A stretch of DNA of 64,000 nucleotides from JAICXG01 sp036825615 (lineage in GTDB: Bacteria > Verrucomicrobiota > Verrucomicrobiia > Chthoniobacterales > UBA10450): contig DAISXY010000002.1 of NCBI GenBank assembly GCA_036825615.1, positions 1 through 64,000 of the forward strand. Reading direction: 5' to 3'. The notes below the pieces were generated by a model. That model ran no database searches. It was not told the origin of the DNA and saw only the letters and a list, made by a program, of their open reading frames with translations. A program made the translations under genes and the position numbers. Shown piece after piece: positions 28,388-37,045 of the stretch. How positions within the stretch are numbered: position 1 is the stretch's first letter; each line of letters starts with the position of its first letter.

Positions 28388-31070
28388 CTTTAAGGCAGAG
28401 ATTAGGAAACAGTTGGCCAACTTAGGGCTGACGCCGTCGCGCGAGAGCGAAATCGTCGAGGAATTATCGCAGCACCTTGAGGATCAGTACGAGCAGGCAC
28501 TCAGTCGGGGCGCGAGCGAAGCAGAAGCTTACGAGGCCGCCTTGCCGACATTGACTGAGAACGATCTGCTGGTGCGTGAACTGAAGCGAATCGAGCGCCG
28601 CGTGCCACCGGAGTCGGTTGTGCTTGGAAATGAGAAGACGAGTCTGATCGGCGATTTGTGGCAGGATCTGCGTTACGGGCTGCGGATGCTGTGGAAAAAT
28701 CCGGGCTTTACGGCGGTGGCGGGAATCGCGCTCGCCCTCGGCATTGGCGCGAACAGCGCCATCTTTAGCGTCGTCAATACCATCCTCCTGCGTCCCTTGC
28801 CTTACAAGAATCCGGATCAGCTCGTCATGGTGTGGGAGGAAAATTCAAAACAGGGTTATCCCCAGGACACCCCGGCGGCTGCGAATTACATTGACTGGCG
28901 CGATCAGAACCAGGTCTTCGCAGGAATCGCCGCAATGACTGAGATTAGTTTTAATCTTACCGGCGCGGGTGATCCGGAACGGATTGATGGTCAGCGGGTT
29001 TCCGCAAGTCTGTTTCCGCTGCTTGGAGTTGAGCCGCAGTTAGGCCGCGCCTTCCGCCCGGCGGAAGACAGGCCGGGCGCGAGTCATGTCGTGGTGATGA
29101 GTTACGGTCTCTGGCAGCGCCGGTTTGGCGGTGATCCCGGGGTGGTGGGGAAGCCAATCAATTTAAACGGCGAGAGTTTCACAGTCGTCGGTGTCATGCC
29201 ACAGCGCTTTCAGTTTCCGACCCGCAACGATCAGCTTTGGATCCCGATTGCGTTTGACGGGCGGGAAGCGGCCAACCGCGGGGCTCATTACCTCCAGGTG
29301 GTCGCGCGAATGAAGCCCGGGGTCACCTTACAAGAAGCCCAAGCCGAGATGACGACCGTCGCCGCCCGACTGCAACAGAAGTATCCGTCCACTAACACCA
29401 GCATCGGTGCAGTTGTAACTCCATTGCATGAACATATCGTGGGCAAGATCAAGCCGGCCTTGCTTGTTCTGCTTGGCGCGGTCGCATTTGTTCTTCTAAT
29501 TGCGTGCGCGAACGTTGCCAACCTTCTGCTCGCGCGCGCCGCCGTGAGGCAAAAGGAAATCGCTTTGCGGCTCGCTTTGGGCGCGAGCCGCGCACGATTG
29601 ATTCGCCAATTTTTGACCGAAAGCATATTGCTAGCCTCGTTAGGCGGCATCCTTGGGCTGCTGCTCGCGCTCGGAGGAGTCGGTCTGCTGAAAGGATTTA
29701 TTCCCGCAAACATCTCGCCGGCGCCGGCCATCGGCATAGATAGCAAGGTGTTGGCCTTTACTCTGCTGGTGTCGCTGCTTACGGGCCTCATCTTTGGAGT
29801 CGCGCCCGCGTTGCAAGTTTCCCATTTCAATATCAACGACACCCTCAAAGAAAGCGGGCGAGACTCAGCTGCCGCAAGCCGGGGCAATCGCATCCGCGCC
29901 GTGCTCGTGATCATAGAGGTGGCGGTCTCGTTTCTCCTTTTGATCGGCGCCGGTTTGTTGATCAACAGCTTTCTCCGTCTGCGCAATGTCGATCCCGGGT
30001 TCCGCACCGACCACGTGCTGACGATGACGATGGTGCTGCCGCAGGCAAAATATCCGGACAGGATGCGGCGCGCGGTTTTTTACGATGAGCTGATCCGGCG
30101 CGTTGAAGCTCTGCCTGGTGTAACTTCGGCCGCGGTCGTAACCGATGTTCCGCTAACCAATAGTGGTGACTCTGTCGGTGTTAGCATCGAAGGGCGAGCT
30201 GATCCCGCGCCCGATCGCGTTCCGATCGTGATCACGCGCGTGATTAGCTCGCATTACTTCAAAACCATGGGAGTTGCCCTGCAAAAAGGCCGTGAGTTAA
30301 CGGAGGGAGACACAGCCGGCTCGCCCCCAGTGGTCGTGATCAGTGAAACCACGGCCCGGATATTTTGGCCGGGCGAAGACGCTCTCGGCAAGCGGATCAA
30401 GGTCGGCGAGTCTACTTCAAGCAATAAATGGTTAACGGTGGTCGGCGTTGTCGAAGATGTGCGGCAATACGAGCTCGGGATTGCGCCCAAGCCGCAGATG
30501 TACCTTCCTCATAAACAGGCTGAATTTTTTGAACCGCGTGCGTTGGTTGTTCAGACAAATGTTGACCCGCTGAGCCTGGCGGGAACAATTCGCCGCAGCG
30601 TCTGGGAGATCGACAAGGACCAACCAGTCTCCAATATCAGTTCGATGGAACAAGTCGTTTCCGAGTCGGTGGCGCGACAGCGTTTTGGCATGCTCCTCCT
30701 CGGTGCTTTCGCCGCCCTGGCCCTGGTTTTGGCGGCAGTGGGAATTTATGGAGTCATGAGCTACGCGATTGCGCAGCGCACGCACGAGATTGGCATCCGC
30801 ATGGCACTCGGCGCCCAGCGAAGCGATGTGCTGGGTCTGGCCCTGGGAGAGGGGCTAAGATTGGTGTCGGTTGGGGTTTTAATTGGTCTCGCCGCCGCTT
30901 TCATCCTCACGCGCCTGATGACGAGCTTGTTATTTGGGGTTACTCCTACTGATGGGCTGACTTTCCTCACGATTTCGGTCGTGCTCGTCGCCGTGGCCGC
31001 CCTGGCCAGCTATATTCCTGCGCGACGCGCGACGAAGGTCGAACCCATGTTAGCGCTACGATATCAGTAG
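28380..31070 (+). CDS. ADOP/MacB-type ABC transporter permease
   Basis: 896 residues. The N-terminal extension (about 1-85) with ESEIVEELSQHLEDQYEQAL is typical of the acidobacterial duplicated orphan permease group. It is followed by two MacB/FtsX units: periplasmic MacB-PCD domains (about 120-340 and 520-740) and FtsX-type helices (ACANVANLLLARAAVRQKEI; QRTHEIGIRMALGAQRSDVL). Such permeases often lack an adjacent ATPase, and none is seen here. Likely a mechanotransmission or efflux complex in the inner membrane, under PadR control. Confidence 0.92.
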   Translation: MPDFKAEIRKQLANLGLTPSRESEIVEELSQHLEDQYEQALSRGASEAEAYEAALPTLTENDLLVRELKRIERRVPPESVVLGNEKTSLIGDLWQDLRYGLRMLWKNPGFTAVAGIALALGIGANSAIFSVVNTILLRPLPYKNPDQLVMVWEENSKQGYPQDTPAAANYIDWRDQNQVFAGIAAMTEISFNLTGAGDPERIDGQRVSASLFPLLGVEPQLGRAFRPAEDRPGASHVVVMSYGLWQRRFGGDPGVVGKPINLNGESFTVVGVMPQRFQFPTRNDQLWIPIAFDGREAANRGAHYLQVVARMKPGVTLQEAQAEMTTVAARLQQKYPSTNTSIGAVVTPLHEHIVGKIKPALLVLLGAVAFVLLIACANVANLLLARAAVRQKEIALRLALGASRARLIRQFLTESILLASLGGILGLLLALGGVGLLKGFIPANISPAPAIGIDSKVLAFTLLVSLLTGLIFGVAPALQVSHFNINDTLKESGRDSAAASRGNRIRAVLVIIEVAVSFLLLIGAGLLINSFLRLRNVDPGFRTDHVLTMTMVLPQAKYPDRMRRAVFYDELIRRVEALPGVTSAAVVTDVPLTNSGDSVGVSIEGRADPAPDRVPIVITRVISSHYFKTMGVALQKGRELTEGDTAGSPPVVVISETTARIFWPGEDALGKRIKVGESTSSNKWLTVVGVVEDVRQYELGIAPKPQMYLPHKQAEFFEPRALVVQTNVDPLSLAGTIRRSVWEIDKDQPVSNISSMEQVVSESVARQRFGMLLLGAFAALALVLAAVGIYGVMSYAIAQRTHEIGIRMALGAQRSDVLGLALGEGLRLVSVGVLIGLAAAFILTRLMTSLLFGVTPTDGLTFLTISVVLVAVAALASYIPARRATKVEPMLALRYQ

Positions 31071-31114
31071 CGTCGAAACCAGCTCCGCAAAGTCGACTTA
31101 TCTGTTATAGTGCA

Positions 31115-31681
31115 CTAGAGCGATTTCGGCCAGAGCCAGCCGAAAATTGCCGCCGTCAGGAGACCATAAATCAGGCTATCGAAAAGATGCTTGAGTGTGA
31201 CCACCCAACTGCGACCGCTCCAAATCGATTCCTGAACCTGGGCGCCGCCGTAGCCCAGGAAAGCGATCGTGCCAACAACGCGGAAGACCTGAAGGAAAGC
31301 AGTCGCCGGCGCCAGCAATCGGCCCGAGAGATAAGCGGCAAAGACACCGATCACGAGACAATAGAGAAACCATTGGACCAGATTTTTCCCCATCGCCGGC
31401 GGCCCGCTCGGCAGCACGGTGACAAAGCCCACCGGCCCGCGTTTCAATTTTTCGATCACCGCCGGCGACTTCATATCCTTGAAGGCAAAAAACGGAAAGT
31501 AATAGACAGGCCCAGGTGTCACGCCGGCATTTCGCATCGCGTCGGTGATACGCTCTTCATCCGGCAGGCCGCGGTAATCACTTCTGTGATAAGTGAGCAG
31601 CATGTGCGTGATGAAGCTGGCGAAAAACACCACCACCGCCGACAGGAGAATGGGAATCCACAGCGCAGTTAATGGAATCAT
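31115..31681 (-). CDS. Hypothetical membrane protein
   Basis: 188 residues with four hydrophobic helices (about 5-30, 100-120, 124-148 and 165-185). The middle soluble loop contains TPGPVYYFPFFAFKDMKSP. It resembles conserved membrane proteins of unknown function in soil bacteria, but no name can be given. It lies 85 bp after the AhpD-like gene on the same strand. Confidence 0.7.
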   Translation of the reverse strand: MIPLTALWIPILLSAVVVFFASFITHMLLTYHRSDYRGLPDEERITDAMRNAGVTPGPVYYFPFFAFKDMKSPAVIEKLKRGPVGFVTVLPSGPPAMGKNLVQWFLYCLVIGVFAAYLSGRLLAPATAFLQVFRVVGTIAFLGYGGAQVQESIWSGRSWVVTLKHLFDSLIYGLLTAAIFGWLWPKSL

Positions 31682-31766
31682 GCCGGCGCTTTTACTCCTG
31701 ACATCAGTTCAATGTCAAAGCAGAAATCGAGGCAGGCGTCAGACTTCCTCTCGAAACTGAGCAGGA

Positions 31767-32309
31767 TCAGATTTGCGACCGGTAAATGTGGTCACTTCCC
31801 ACGTCAAACACGCGATTCCAGCGCGCGCGATAATTCTCGAACGCAATCTGCGCGCTCAGTTGCATGAGTTGTTCTTCGGAGAATTGCTGGCAGAGACGCG
31901 CGTAAAGGTCGTCGGAAATATTCGAGGGCGCGGTCACCATCGCGTCCGCCAGTTCAATCACCAAACGCTCGGTCTGGTTGAAGATTGAGAAGTCTTGGCC
32001 AAGAACGGCGTGCAATTTCTCATCAGTGAGCCCGGCTTTTCTGCCCACGGCAGAATTGATGTCGATTCAGAAGGGGCAGCCAATTCGCGCGGCGGTGCGA
32101 ACTTTCCCGAGTTGGATATAACGCAACGAGACAAGCCGCTTCCGGCCCAGCAGTAGCTCCATCAGGATCCCACCCCAGACAATTCCGGGCACGCGCATTT
32201 GAATCTTCGCCGGGGTAAATTCCTTGCCGAACATTTTGCGCATGACTCCGTAGAACCAGCGCAGATGCCACGGCGCCTGCTTCCTTTCAAGGCCATAGGT
32301 TCGTGCCAT
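31767..32309 (-). CDS. AhpD/carboxymuconolactone decarboxylase-like protein with in-frame TGA in CxxC (candidate selenoprotein)
   Basis: Reading through one TGA (32067-32069), the gene encodes 180 residues. Residues 77-83 are G-C-P-F-U-I-D, where U is the TGA codon, and homology continues on both sides in the same frame (RYIQLGKVRTAARIGCPF before; INSAVGRKAGLTDEKL after). AhpD-like proteins have a redox CxxC at exactly this site, so the second Cys is replaced by TGA. A 7-bp hairpin with a G-starting loop begins 11 nt after the TGA and meets the usual bacterial SECIS spacing. The alternatives are a recent Cys-to-stop mutation or a sequencing error. ATG 32309 was chosen; the frame is open to 32414. 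If decoded, the protein would be a CxxU thiol peroxidase or reductase. No selenocysteine machinery genes are in the window. Confidence 0.75.
32039..32055 (-). promoter_or_regulatory. SECIS-like hairpin downstream of the in-frame TGA
   Basis: On the minus strand, TTCTGCC (32055-32049) pairs perfectly with GGCAGAA (32045-32039) around a GTG loop. The loop starts 18 nt after the TGA and begins with G, as in the bacterial SECIS consensus (loop 16-37 nt away, G in the first two loop bases). Confidence 0.55.
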
Positions 32310-32439
32310 ATCAATCTCGTTACTTATAAGATCGCTTCCCATGATAACCCTGGCCGCCCTTAATTCGGGAATCGCGCTTAGCAGGATCGCTCCTTGGTCG
32401 ACAATCTTTTTCAAGACTAAAGCTGAAGAATCGGCGAGA

Positions 32440-32916
32440 CTATTTTCCGTCTGAATTAACTGGCGCCGACATGCCGCCGAGGATTTGCCAGGAGCCGTCC
32501 TTCGTCCTCGTCCAGGTGTGGGTGACTCGAATCGTGCTCGTGGTTGCGCCTTGGCCGGTATTCTTCTTTGCCCAGGTAATCTTAACCCGGTAATAATCGA
32601 TTACGACGTCGCCGGTGACCTTGATCGCCCGCGGCTCGATGGCGTATGACTGCAGACTCAGGCCTTTGGAGGTGTTGGCAGTGATCCAATCGGTGATTTG
32701 CTCCTTGTGCACAGGCTCGGAGCTAACCGAGGGCCAGCCGACGAAGTCCGCGTGCCAGAGGGCGCGGTATTTCGCCAAGTCATTGGCCTTGACGTATTCC
32801 CAATACGCTTTCTCGCGGCTCCAGATTCGCGCTTCGTCCGGGCTGGGATCAGCCGCGAAGATCCCGCCAGTTGTCGAGATTGTTAGTCCCAATACAAGGG
32901 TAATTGGTTTTAGCAT
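32440..32916 (-). CDS. Secreted SnoaL/NTF2-like (DUF4440-type) protein
   Basis: 158 residues. Signal peptide (about 1-21, IFA-AD). The rest fits the NTF2-like fold: a helix with REKAYWEYVKANDLAKYRALWHADFVGW-type spacing of aromatic residues, then four strands ending TIRVTHTWTRTKDGSWQILGG. Members bind or transform small molecules, but no specific function is readable. Its start overlaps the end of the L,D-transpeptidase-like gene by 7 bp, so the two may be co-transcribed. Confidence 0.82.
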   Translation of the reverse strand: MLKPITLVLGLTISTTGGIFAADPSPDEARIWSREKAYWEYVKANDLAKYRALWHADFVGWPSVSSEPVHKEQITDWITANTSKGLSLQSYAIEPRAIKVTGDVVIDYYRVKITWAKKNTGQGATTSTIRVTHTWTRTKDGSWQILGGMSAPVNSDGK

Positions 32917-33842
32917 CGCTTCATCGTATTCAGACTGACCACCGAAAGCCCAGCTCTTTTGTAAAATGAATCGAGCTTTCGGGAGGAGGTGACCAGCGCC
33001 GATTTCTTAGATTTGGCTTTGTAAGTCTGCGGGAATGGCTGCTCGGTCGAAGCCTGTTGTCTGTGCGCGTCGGCGGGCCGGGCGCGCCGCGCAAGGGCGC
33101 TCGCCGGCATGCCCCACTCCGCCGCTTTTTTCCGATAGGTTTCGCGCGGGAGCAGGACGTAGCACGGATGGCGATCCGCGCGGAGCCATTTGATCAGGCG
33201 CACCAGCTCGCTCTCGGCCATCGTGGTGCAGCCGGAGGTCGGTCGCTGCGCGCCGCGCCGGATGTGGAAGAAGATTGCGCTTCCCTCGTTAGGCAGCGGT
33301 GGGTCGGAGTTGTGCCGGATCTCGACCAGCCACCGATAGGCCGGGTCGTGATGCCGCATTTTCTGTTTCGCAAACCACGGCGGCGGATGCTCCGGGTCGT
33401 CGATCTGGACGAAGCGGTTGTAATCCGGGCTCTTCGGGTCATCAATCCAGGCGTCGGCTTTCGTCACCTGATGAAAGGGAAAGTCGGCGCCCTCGGGCAG
33501 GGCCGGGTCGTAGGTGTAGATTTTGCCGATCCGAAAAATCCCGGCGGGAGCGCGGCCGTCACGCTCGGCCTTGTGCAGGCCGGGTTCATCTTGTCCGGCG
33601 AGGCCGCGACCCCAGGCGAGCCCGTTTTTTCCAAAAAGGACCGGCACCGGCTGGCTGACCGGCTGCCATTCTCCGCCACCGGAGCGCTCGAAACGCTGGA
33701 GGCTGCCGCGCATCGAATCCCAATCGGGCGCGAGGGCGACGATGAGCTGTTCGCAATCGGCCGGCACTCCGGCGGCATGCACACTGCTGGCGAGGAGAAG
33801 GAGCAATGCTGGAACAAACCCTGGTCGAAGCGCCGGCGACAT
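32910..33842 (-). CDS. L,D-transpeptidase-like (YkuD-domain) secreted protein
   Basis: 310 residues. Signal peptide (about 1-23). The YkuD motif is visible as FFHIRRGAQRPTSGCTTMAE (catalytic Cys with upstream His), with GRAPAGIFRIGKIYTYDP earlier, typical of the fold. Such enzymes cross-link peptidoglycan through 3-3 bonds or act as carboxypeptidases. The C-terminal 70 residues are basic and not conserved. Its first 37 bp overlap the first 37 bp of the divergent TMTC-like gene. Confidence 0.86.
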   Translation of the reverse strand: MSPALRPGFVPALLLLLASSVHAAGVPADCEQLIVALAPDWDSMRGSLQRFERSGGGEWQPVSQPVPVLFGKNGLAWGRGLAGQDEPGLHKAERDGRAPAGIFRIGKIYTYDPALPEGADFPFHQVTKADAWIDDPKSPDYNRFVQIDDPEHPPPWFAKQKMRHHDPAYRWLVEIRHNSDPPLPNEGSAIFFHIRRGAQRPTSGCTTMAESELVRLIKWLRADRHPCYVLLPRETYRKKAAEWGMPASALARRARPADAHRQQASTEQPFPQTYKAKSKKSALVTSSRKLDSFYKRAGLSVVSLNTMKRC

Positions 33843-35677
33843 CGGCTAACTTACACCGCGCTCCGGAGCGTCCAGCGCGATCGTGGGCGCGCGGGAGGAA
33901 TCTCGCGCTCGTGCTCGCGCTCGCGCTCGGCGCGGCCGCGCTCGCGACTTATGCGCCGGCGTTGCGCGATGGTTTCGTTTGGGACGACCACGCGCTCATT
34001 TTGCGCGACCCGCTCATCCGGAGCTGGCGGCTCATCGGCGAAGGTTTTTCTCACTTCCTCTTTACCGATGCCACGGCGTCGGATTTCTATCGGCCGTTGC
34101 AACGGCTGAGTTACACGATTGATTACGCGGCCTTTTTTCTTTCGCCCGGTGGCTATCATCTCGTCAGTGTTCTCTGGCACGCGGCGGCGGGGATCGCGTT
34201 CTTCTTTTTTGCGGAGGAATTTCTCGGCCGGCTTGGGGTTCAATCGCAGCGTCGAAAAGGTGCCGCCTTTCTCGCGGCCCTGGTCTGGCTCCTGCATCCG
34301 GTCCAAAGCTCGGCCGTGATTTACATCGCCGGACGAGCCGACCCGCTCGCGGCCACGTTCGGTTTTCTCGGACTCTATCTTGGGTTGCGCCTGTTGCGCG
34401 CCCACGGCTACGCGCGCTGGGCTTTTGGAATTGGCGCGGGCGGTTGTTTCGTTGCGAGCGCTTTAAGCAAGGAAATCGGGCTCGTCTTTCTTCTCGTCTG
34501 GCTGGTTCTCGCGCTCGCCCTGCGGCCGCGCGCGGCCTCGTTAGGCGCGCTCGGCATCGTTGCCGCGGTGCTGACCGCATATCTGAGTTTGCGCTTTTCC
34601 GCCGAGCATCTTCGGCCGCCGGTGGCGCCGGTCGTGCCGCTGCTGGCCCGGCCGCTTCTGCTCGCGCGCGCGGTCGCGGAATATGCCGGGCTGCTTGTTT
34701 TTCCCTGGCATCTGCACATGGAGCGGGATGTTGCGACTCATGCCTTTGGTTTCTCTTCCGTTAGCCTCGAGGCGGCGGCATGGCGTGAGTTGCAAACCTT
34801 GCTCGGCGTGATCCTGATCGGCGCCGCGACCGCGCTCATCTATCGCGTTCGGCGAAAGCCGGCCCTCTTTTTCCCGCTGCTGCTCGCCGCCGTCTGCTAT
34901 CTGCCGGTAAGCGGAATCGTGCCGCTCAATGCCACCGTCGCCGAACACTGGCTCTATCTCCCGAGCGCGTTTCTTTTTCTCGCGCTCGCGCTCTGGATCG
35001 GATCGTCAGGCTCGCGCTTCCTCTACGGCTGCCTCGCGATCTGGATTCTTTTTCTCCCGGTGCGGACTTTTGTGCGCTGCTTTGATTGGAAAGATCAGCG
35101 CACATTCCTCACCCGCACGATTGCTGTCGGCGGCGATTCGCCACGGATGCTGATCAACCTCGGCGGCCTGGAGTTGAGCGAGCATCATCTGGAGGCGGCG
35201 CGTAAAACCCTGGAGCGCGCCCTCGAGAAGGAACCGAAAAACCCGCTCGCCCAGCTCGATCTCGCGTCGGTGAACACGAAGGAGCGCGATTTTACCGGCG
35301 CGCGCAAGCTGCTCAAAGGAATCACCGAACCGGAGGAACTGCGGGCGCGCGCCACTGAAAGCCTCGCTCTGTTGGAGGGACACGAGACAGGCCACATTAA
35401 CCTGATGCAGTTGCGGCTCGCGGCGCGGATTGGGCCACCGAACTGGGAGATCGAGCGCACTTACATCAACGCGCTTGCGAGCTCCGGCTATGCGAAGAAA
35501 GCGATCGAGGAATTAAAAACCTGTCTCGTGATCGCGCCGTATCGGGCCGAGAGCTGGCTTTTGATGAGCGAACTGCTGCGCAAGACCGGCCGGCCGAACG
35601 AAGCGGCAATCGCCTATGCCGAGGCCGCCGCAACTGACCTGCATCTGGCGCAACGTCTCGCCGCGTCCGGTCGTTAG
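33806..35677 (+). CDS. TMTC-like multi-spanning protein with C-terminal TPR region
   Basis: 623 residues. A cytosolic N terminus (about 30) precedes about 10 hydrophobic helices up to residue 430. The motif LRDGFVWDDHALIL near residue 52 (acidic DD after helix 1) is typical of TMTC/PMT-type glycosyltransferases, and YIAGRADPLAATFGFLGLYL is a common loop. TPR-like helices follow (about 445-615). It may glycosylate surface proteins using a lipid-linked sugar; this is inference from the family. The stop codon lies inside the 7-bp repeat array at 35671-35728. Confidence 0.83.
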   Translation: MLEQTLVEAPATSANLHRAPERPARSWARGRNLALVLALALGAAALATYAPALRDGFVWDDHALILRDPLIRSWRLIGEGFSHFLFTDATASDFYRPLQRLSYTIDYAAFFLSPGGYHLVSVLWHAAAGIAFFFFAEEFLGRLGVQSQRRKGAAFLAALVWLLHPVQSSAVIYIAGRADPLAATFGFLGLYLGLRLLRAHGYARWAFGIGAGGCFVASALSKEIGLVFLLVWLVLALALRPRAASLGALGIVAAVLTAYLSLRFSAEHLRPPVAPVVPLLARPLLLARAVAEYAGLLVFPWHLHMERDVATHAFGFSSVSLEAAAWRELQTLLGVILIGAATALIYRVRRKPALFFPLLLAAVCYLPVSGIVPLNATVAEHWLYLPSAFLFLALALWIGSSGSRFLYGCLAIWILFLPVRTFVRCFDWKDQRTFLTRTIAVGGDSPRMLINLGGLELSEHHLEAARKTLERALEKEPKNPLAQLDLASVNTKERDFTGARKLLKGITEPEELRARATESLALLEGHETGHINLMQLRLAARIGPPNWEIERTYINALASSGYAKKAIEELKTCLVIAPYRAESWLLMSELLRKTGRPNEAAIAYAEAAATDLHLAQRLAASGR

Positions 35678-35728
35678 TCGTTAGTCGTTAGTCGTTAGGC
35701 GTTAGGCGTTAGGCGTTAGGCGTTAGGC
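35671..35728 (+). repeat. Heptamer array built from the dispersed word (TCGTTAG x3, then GTTAGGC x5)
   Basis: 58 bp: three TCGTTAG units, one TCGTTAGGC (35692-35700), then four more GTTAGGC units. It contains the stop codons of both convergent genes: TAG 35675-35677 of the TMTC-like gene, and TAA at 35716-35718 on the minus strand. Copy-number change would alter the end of at least the MFS protein. Confidence 0.97.
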
Positions 35729-36996
35729 GCGCTCGCCTTCTCGACCGCCTCGGTCTCAGCCGGGAGAAATTTCATCGCCGCGAGCCAGATGATGCCGGAG
35801 ATGAGCATGATCGCGGAGACAAAGATGAAGGCGACGTTCCAGTTTGTGTGGCCGGCGATGTAACCGAGAGTCGGGAAAGCGAGCACATCGCCGAGGGCGT
35901 GAATGACGAGGATGTTGAGGGCGAAAGCGGTCGCGCGCACCTTCGGGAGCGAAACATTGGCGAGGGCGGTGTTTGATGGGCCGGTGTTGAGGAAAAGGAG
36001 GAAAACCGACGCGGCCATGAACCACCACGCGCGCGGAAAGGGGGTGTAGAGCATGACGATGAAAAGCGGACAGGCCAGCACCATCCCAAGGCCGGAGACG
36101 AAGAAATAGGAGCCGGGAATTTTCTTCCGTAGCCGATCGCCAAGCCAGCCGCCAACCAGGGTCGAGAGCAATCCCGTGCCGGCAATGATCGCGCCGAAGG
36201 TCTGCGTCGCCGAGGGCGGCTGCCCGCGCGAGCGCAAATATTCCGCGACCCAGAAACCGATCCCGCCGAGCGCGAAGGTCATCGTGGTTTGCGCCGCGCA
36301 ATTCAAAACATACGATCGGGTGCGAGCCAGCGTGCGATAATCTTCCCGCGTCGCGCGCTGACGTTCCGGGCGCGCGCCGGTCGCGGCGCGCGGATCGCGC
36401 TGGAACAATGACACCAGGCCGAGGATGAAGCCGGGAATCGCCGCGAGTAGAAATGCCCAGCGCCAGCGTTGCGGTTCAGGCGCGGCCGTGAAATGCGTCA
36501 GCACCGCGCCGCCGAGGACATAGCCAAGCGCGCTCCCGACCGGAATCGCGGCACAAAAAACCGCGAGCACGCGCCCCCGCGTCTCGAGCGGAAACAGGTC
36601 GGCCAGGATCGTCGGTGCCGCGGGACCGTAACCGCCTTCCCCGATCCCAACCACGATGCGAGTGATGAGAAGCATCGCGAAACTCACCGCCAATCCCGAG
36701 GCCGCGGTCGCCAGACTCCACATCACGACCGCGCTGCCGATGATGAGCCAGCGCGAGAAGCGATCCGAGAGCCAGCCGAGCGCGGGCGCGCTCAGCATGT
36801 AGGTGACGAGAAACGCGCTCCCGAGCGTCCCGCTGATCGCCATCGCATTGACGTCTTCCGGTCTGAAGAACGCGGCGCGAATCGAAGGCTCGACCGCGGC
36901 CAGCACCTGGCGATCGATGTAGTTGAAAAGATTGATCCCGAGCAACAAGGCGAGCGCGCTATAAGCGCCGCGTTTTACAGGTGACGCATTCCTCAT
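35716..36996 (-). CDS. MFS transporter, spinster-like
   Basis: 426 residues, 12 hydrophobic helices. NLFNYIDRQVLAAVEPSIRA near residue 22, GWLSDRFSRWLIIGSAVVM and RIVVGIGEGGYGPAAPTILA are hallmarks of the spinster-like (Spns) group of the major facilitator superfamily. The substrate is unknown; relatives move sphingolipids, lysophospholipids or aromatic acids. The last residues before the stop (SAPNA) come from the GTTAGGC array. It diverges from the Aas-like gene; 49 bp separate their start codons. Confidence 0.88.
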   Translation of the reverse strand: MRNASPVKRGAYSALALLLGINLFNYIDRQVLAAVEPSIRAAFFRPEDVNAMAISGTLGSAFLVTYMLSAPALGWLSDRFSRWLIIGSAVVMWSLATAASGLAVSFAMLLITRIVVGIGEGGYGPAAPTILADLFPLETRGRVLAVFCAAIPVGSALGYVLGGAVLTHFTAAPEPQRWRWAFLLAAIPGFILGLVSLFQRDPRAATGARPERQRATREDYRTLARTRSYVLNCAAQTTMTFALGGIGFWVAEYLRSRGQPPSATQTFGAIIAGTGLLSTLVGGWLGDRLRKKIPGSYFFVSGLGMVLACPLFIVMLYTPFPRAWWFMAASVFLLFLNTGPSNTALANVSLPKVRATAFALNILVIHALGDVLAFPTLGYIAGHTNWNVAFIFVSAIMLISGIIWLAAMKFLPAETEAVEKASAPNA

Positions 36997-37045
36997 CGAA
37001 TTGCCGATTGCAGTCGGCGCGAGGGCGAATGTAAATCATAAACCC

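Noticed and set aside
31767..32048. Separate small gene starting with GTG after the TGA
   Set aside because: The reading frame continues the upstream AhpD-like homology without a gap, and the GTG lies in the hairpin loop with no Shine-Dalgarno, so readthrough of one gene is the better model.
35671..35728. Telomere-like array suggesting a linear chromosome end
   Set aside because: GTTAGGC resembles the nematode telomere unit TTAGGC by chance; the array is internal, short and between two intact genes.
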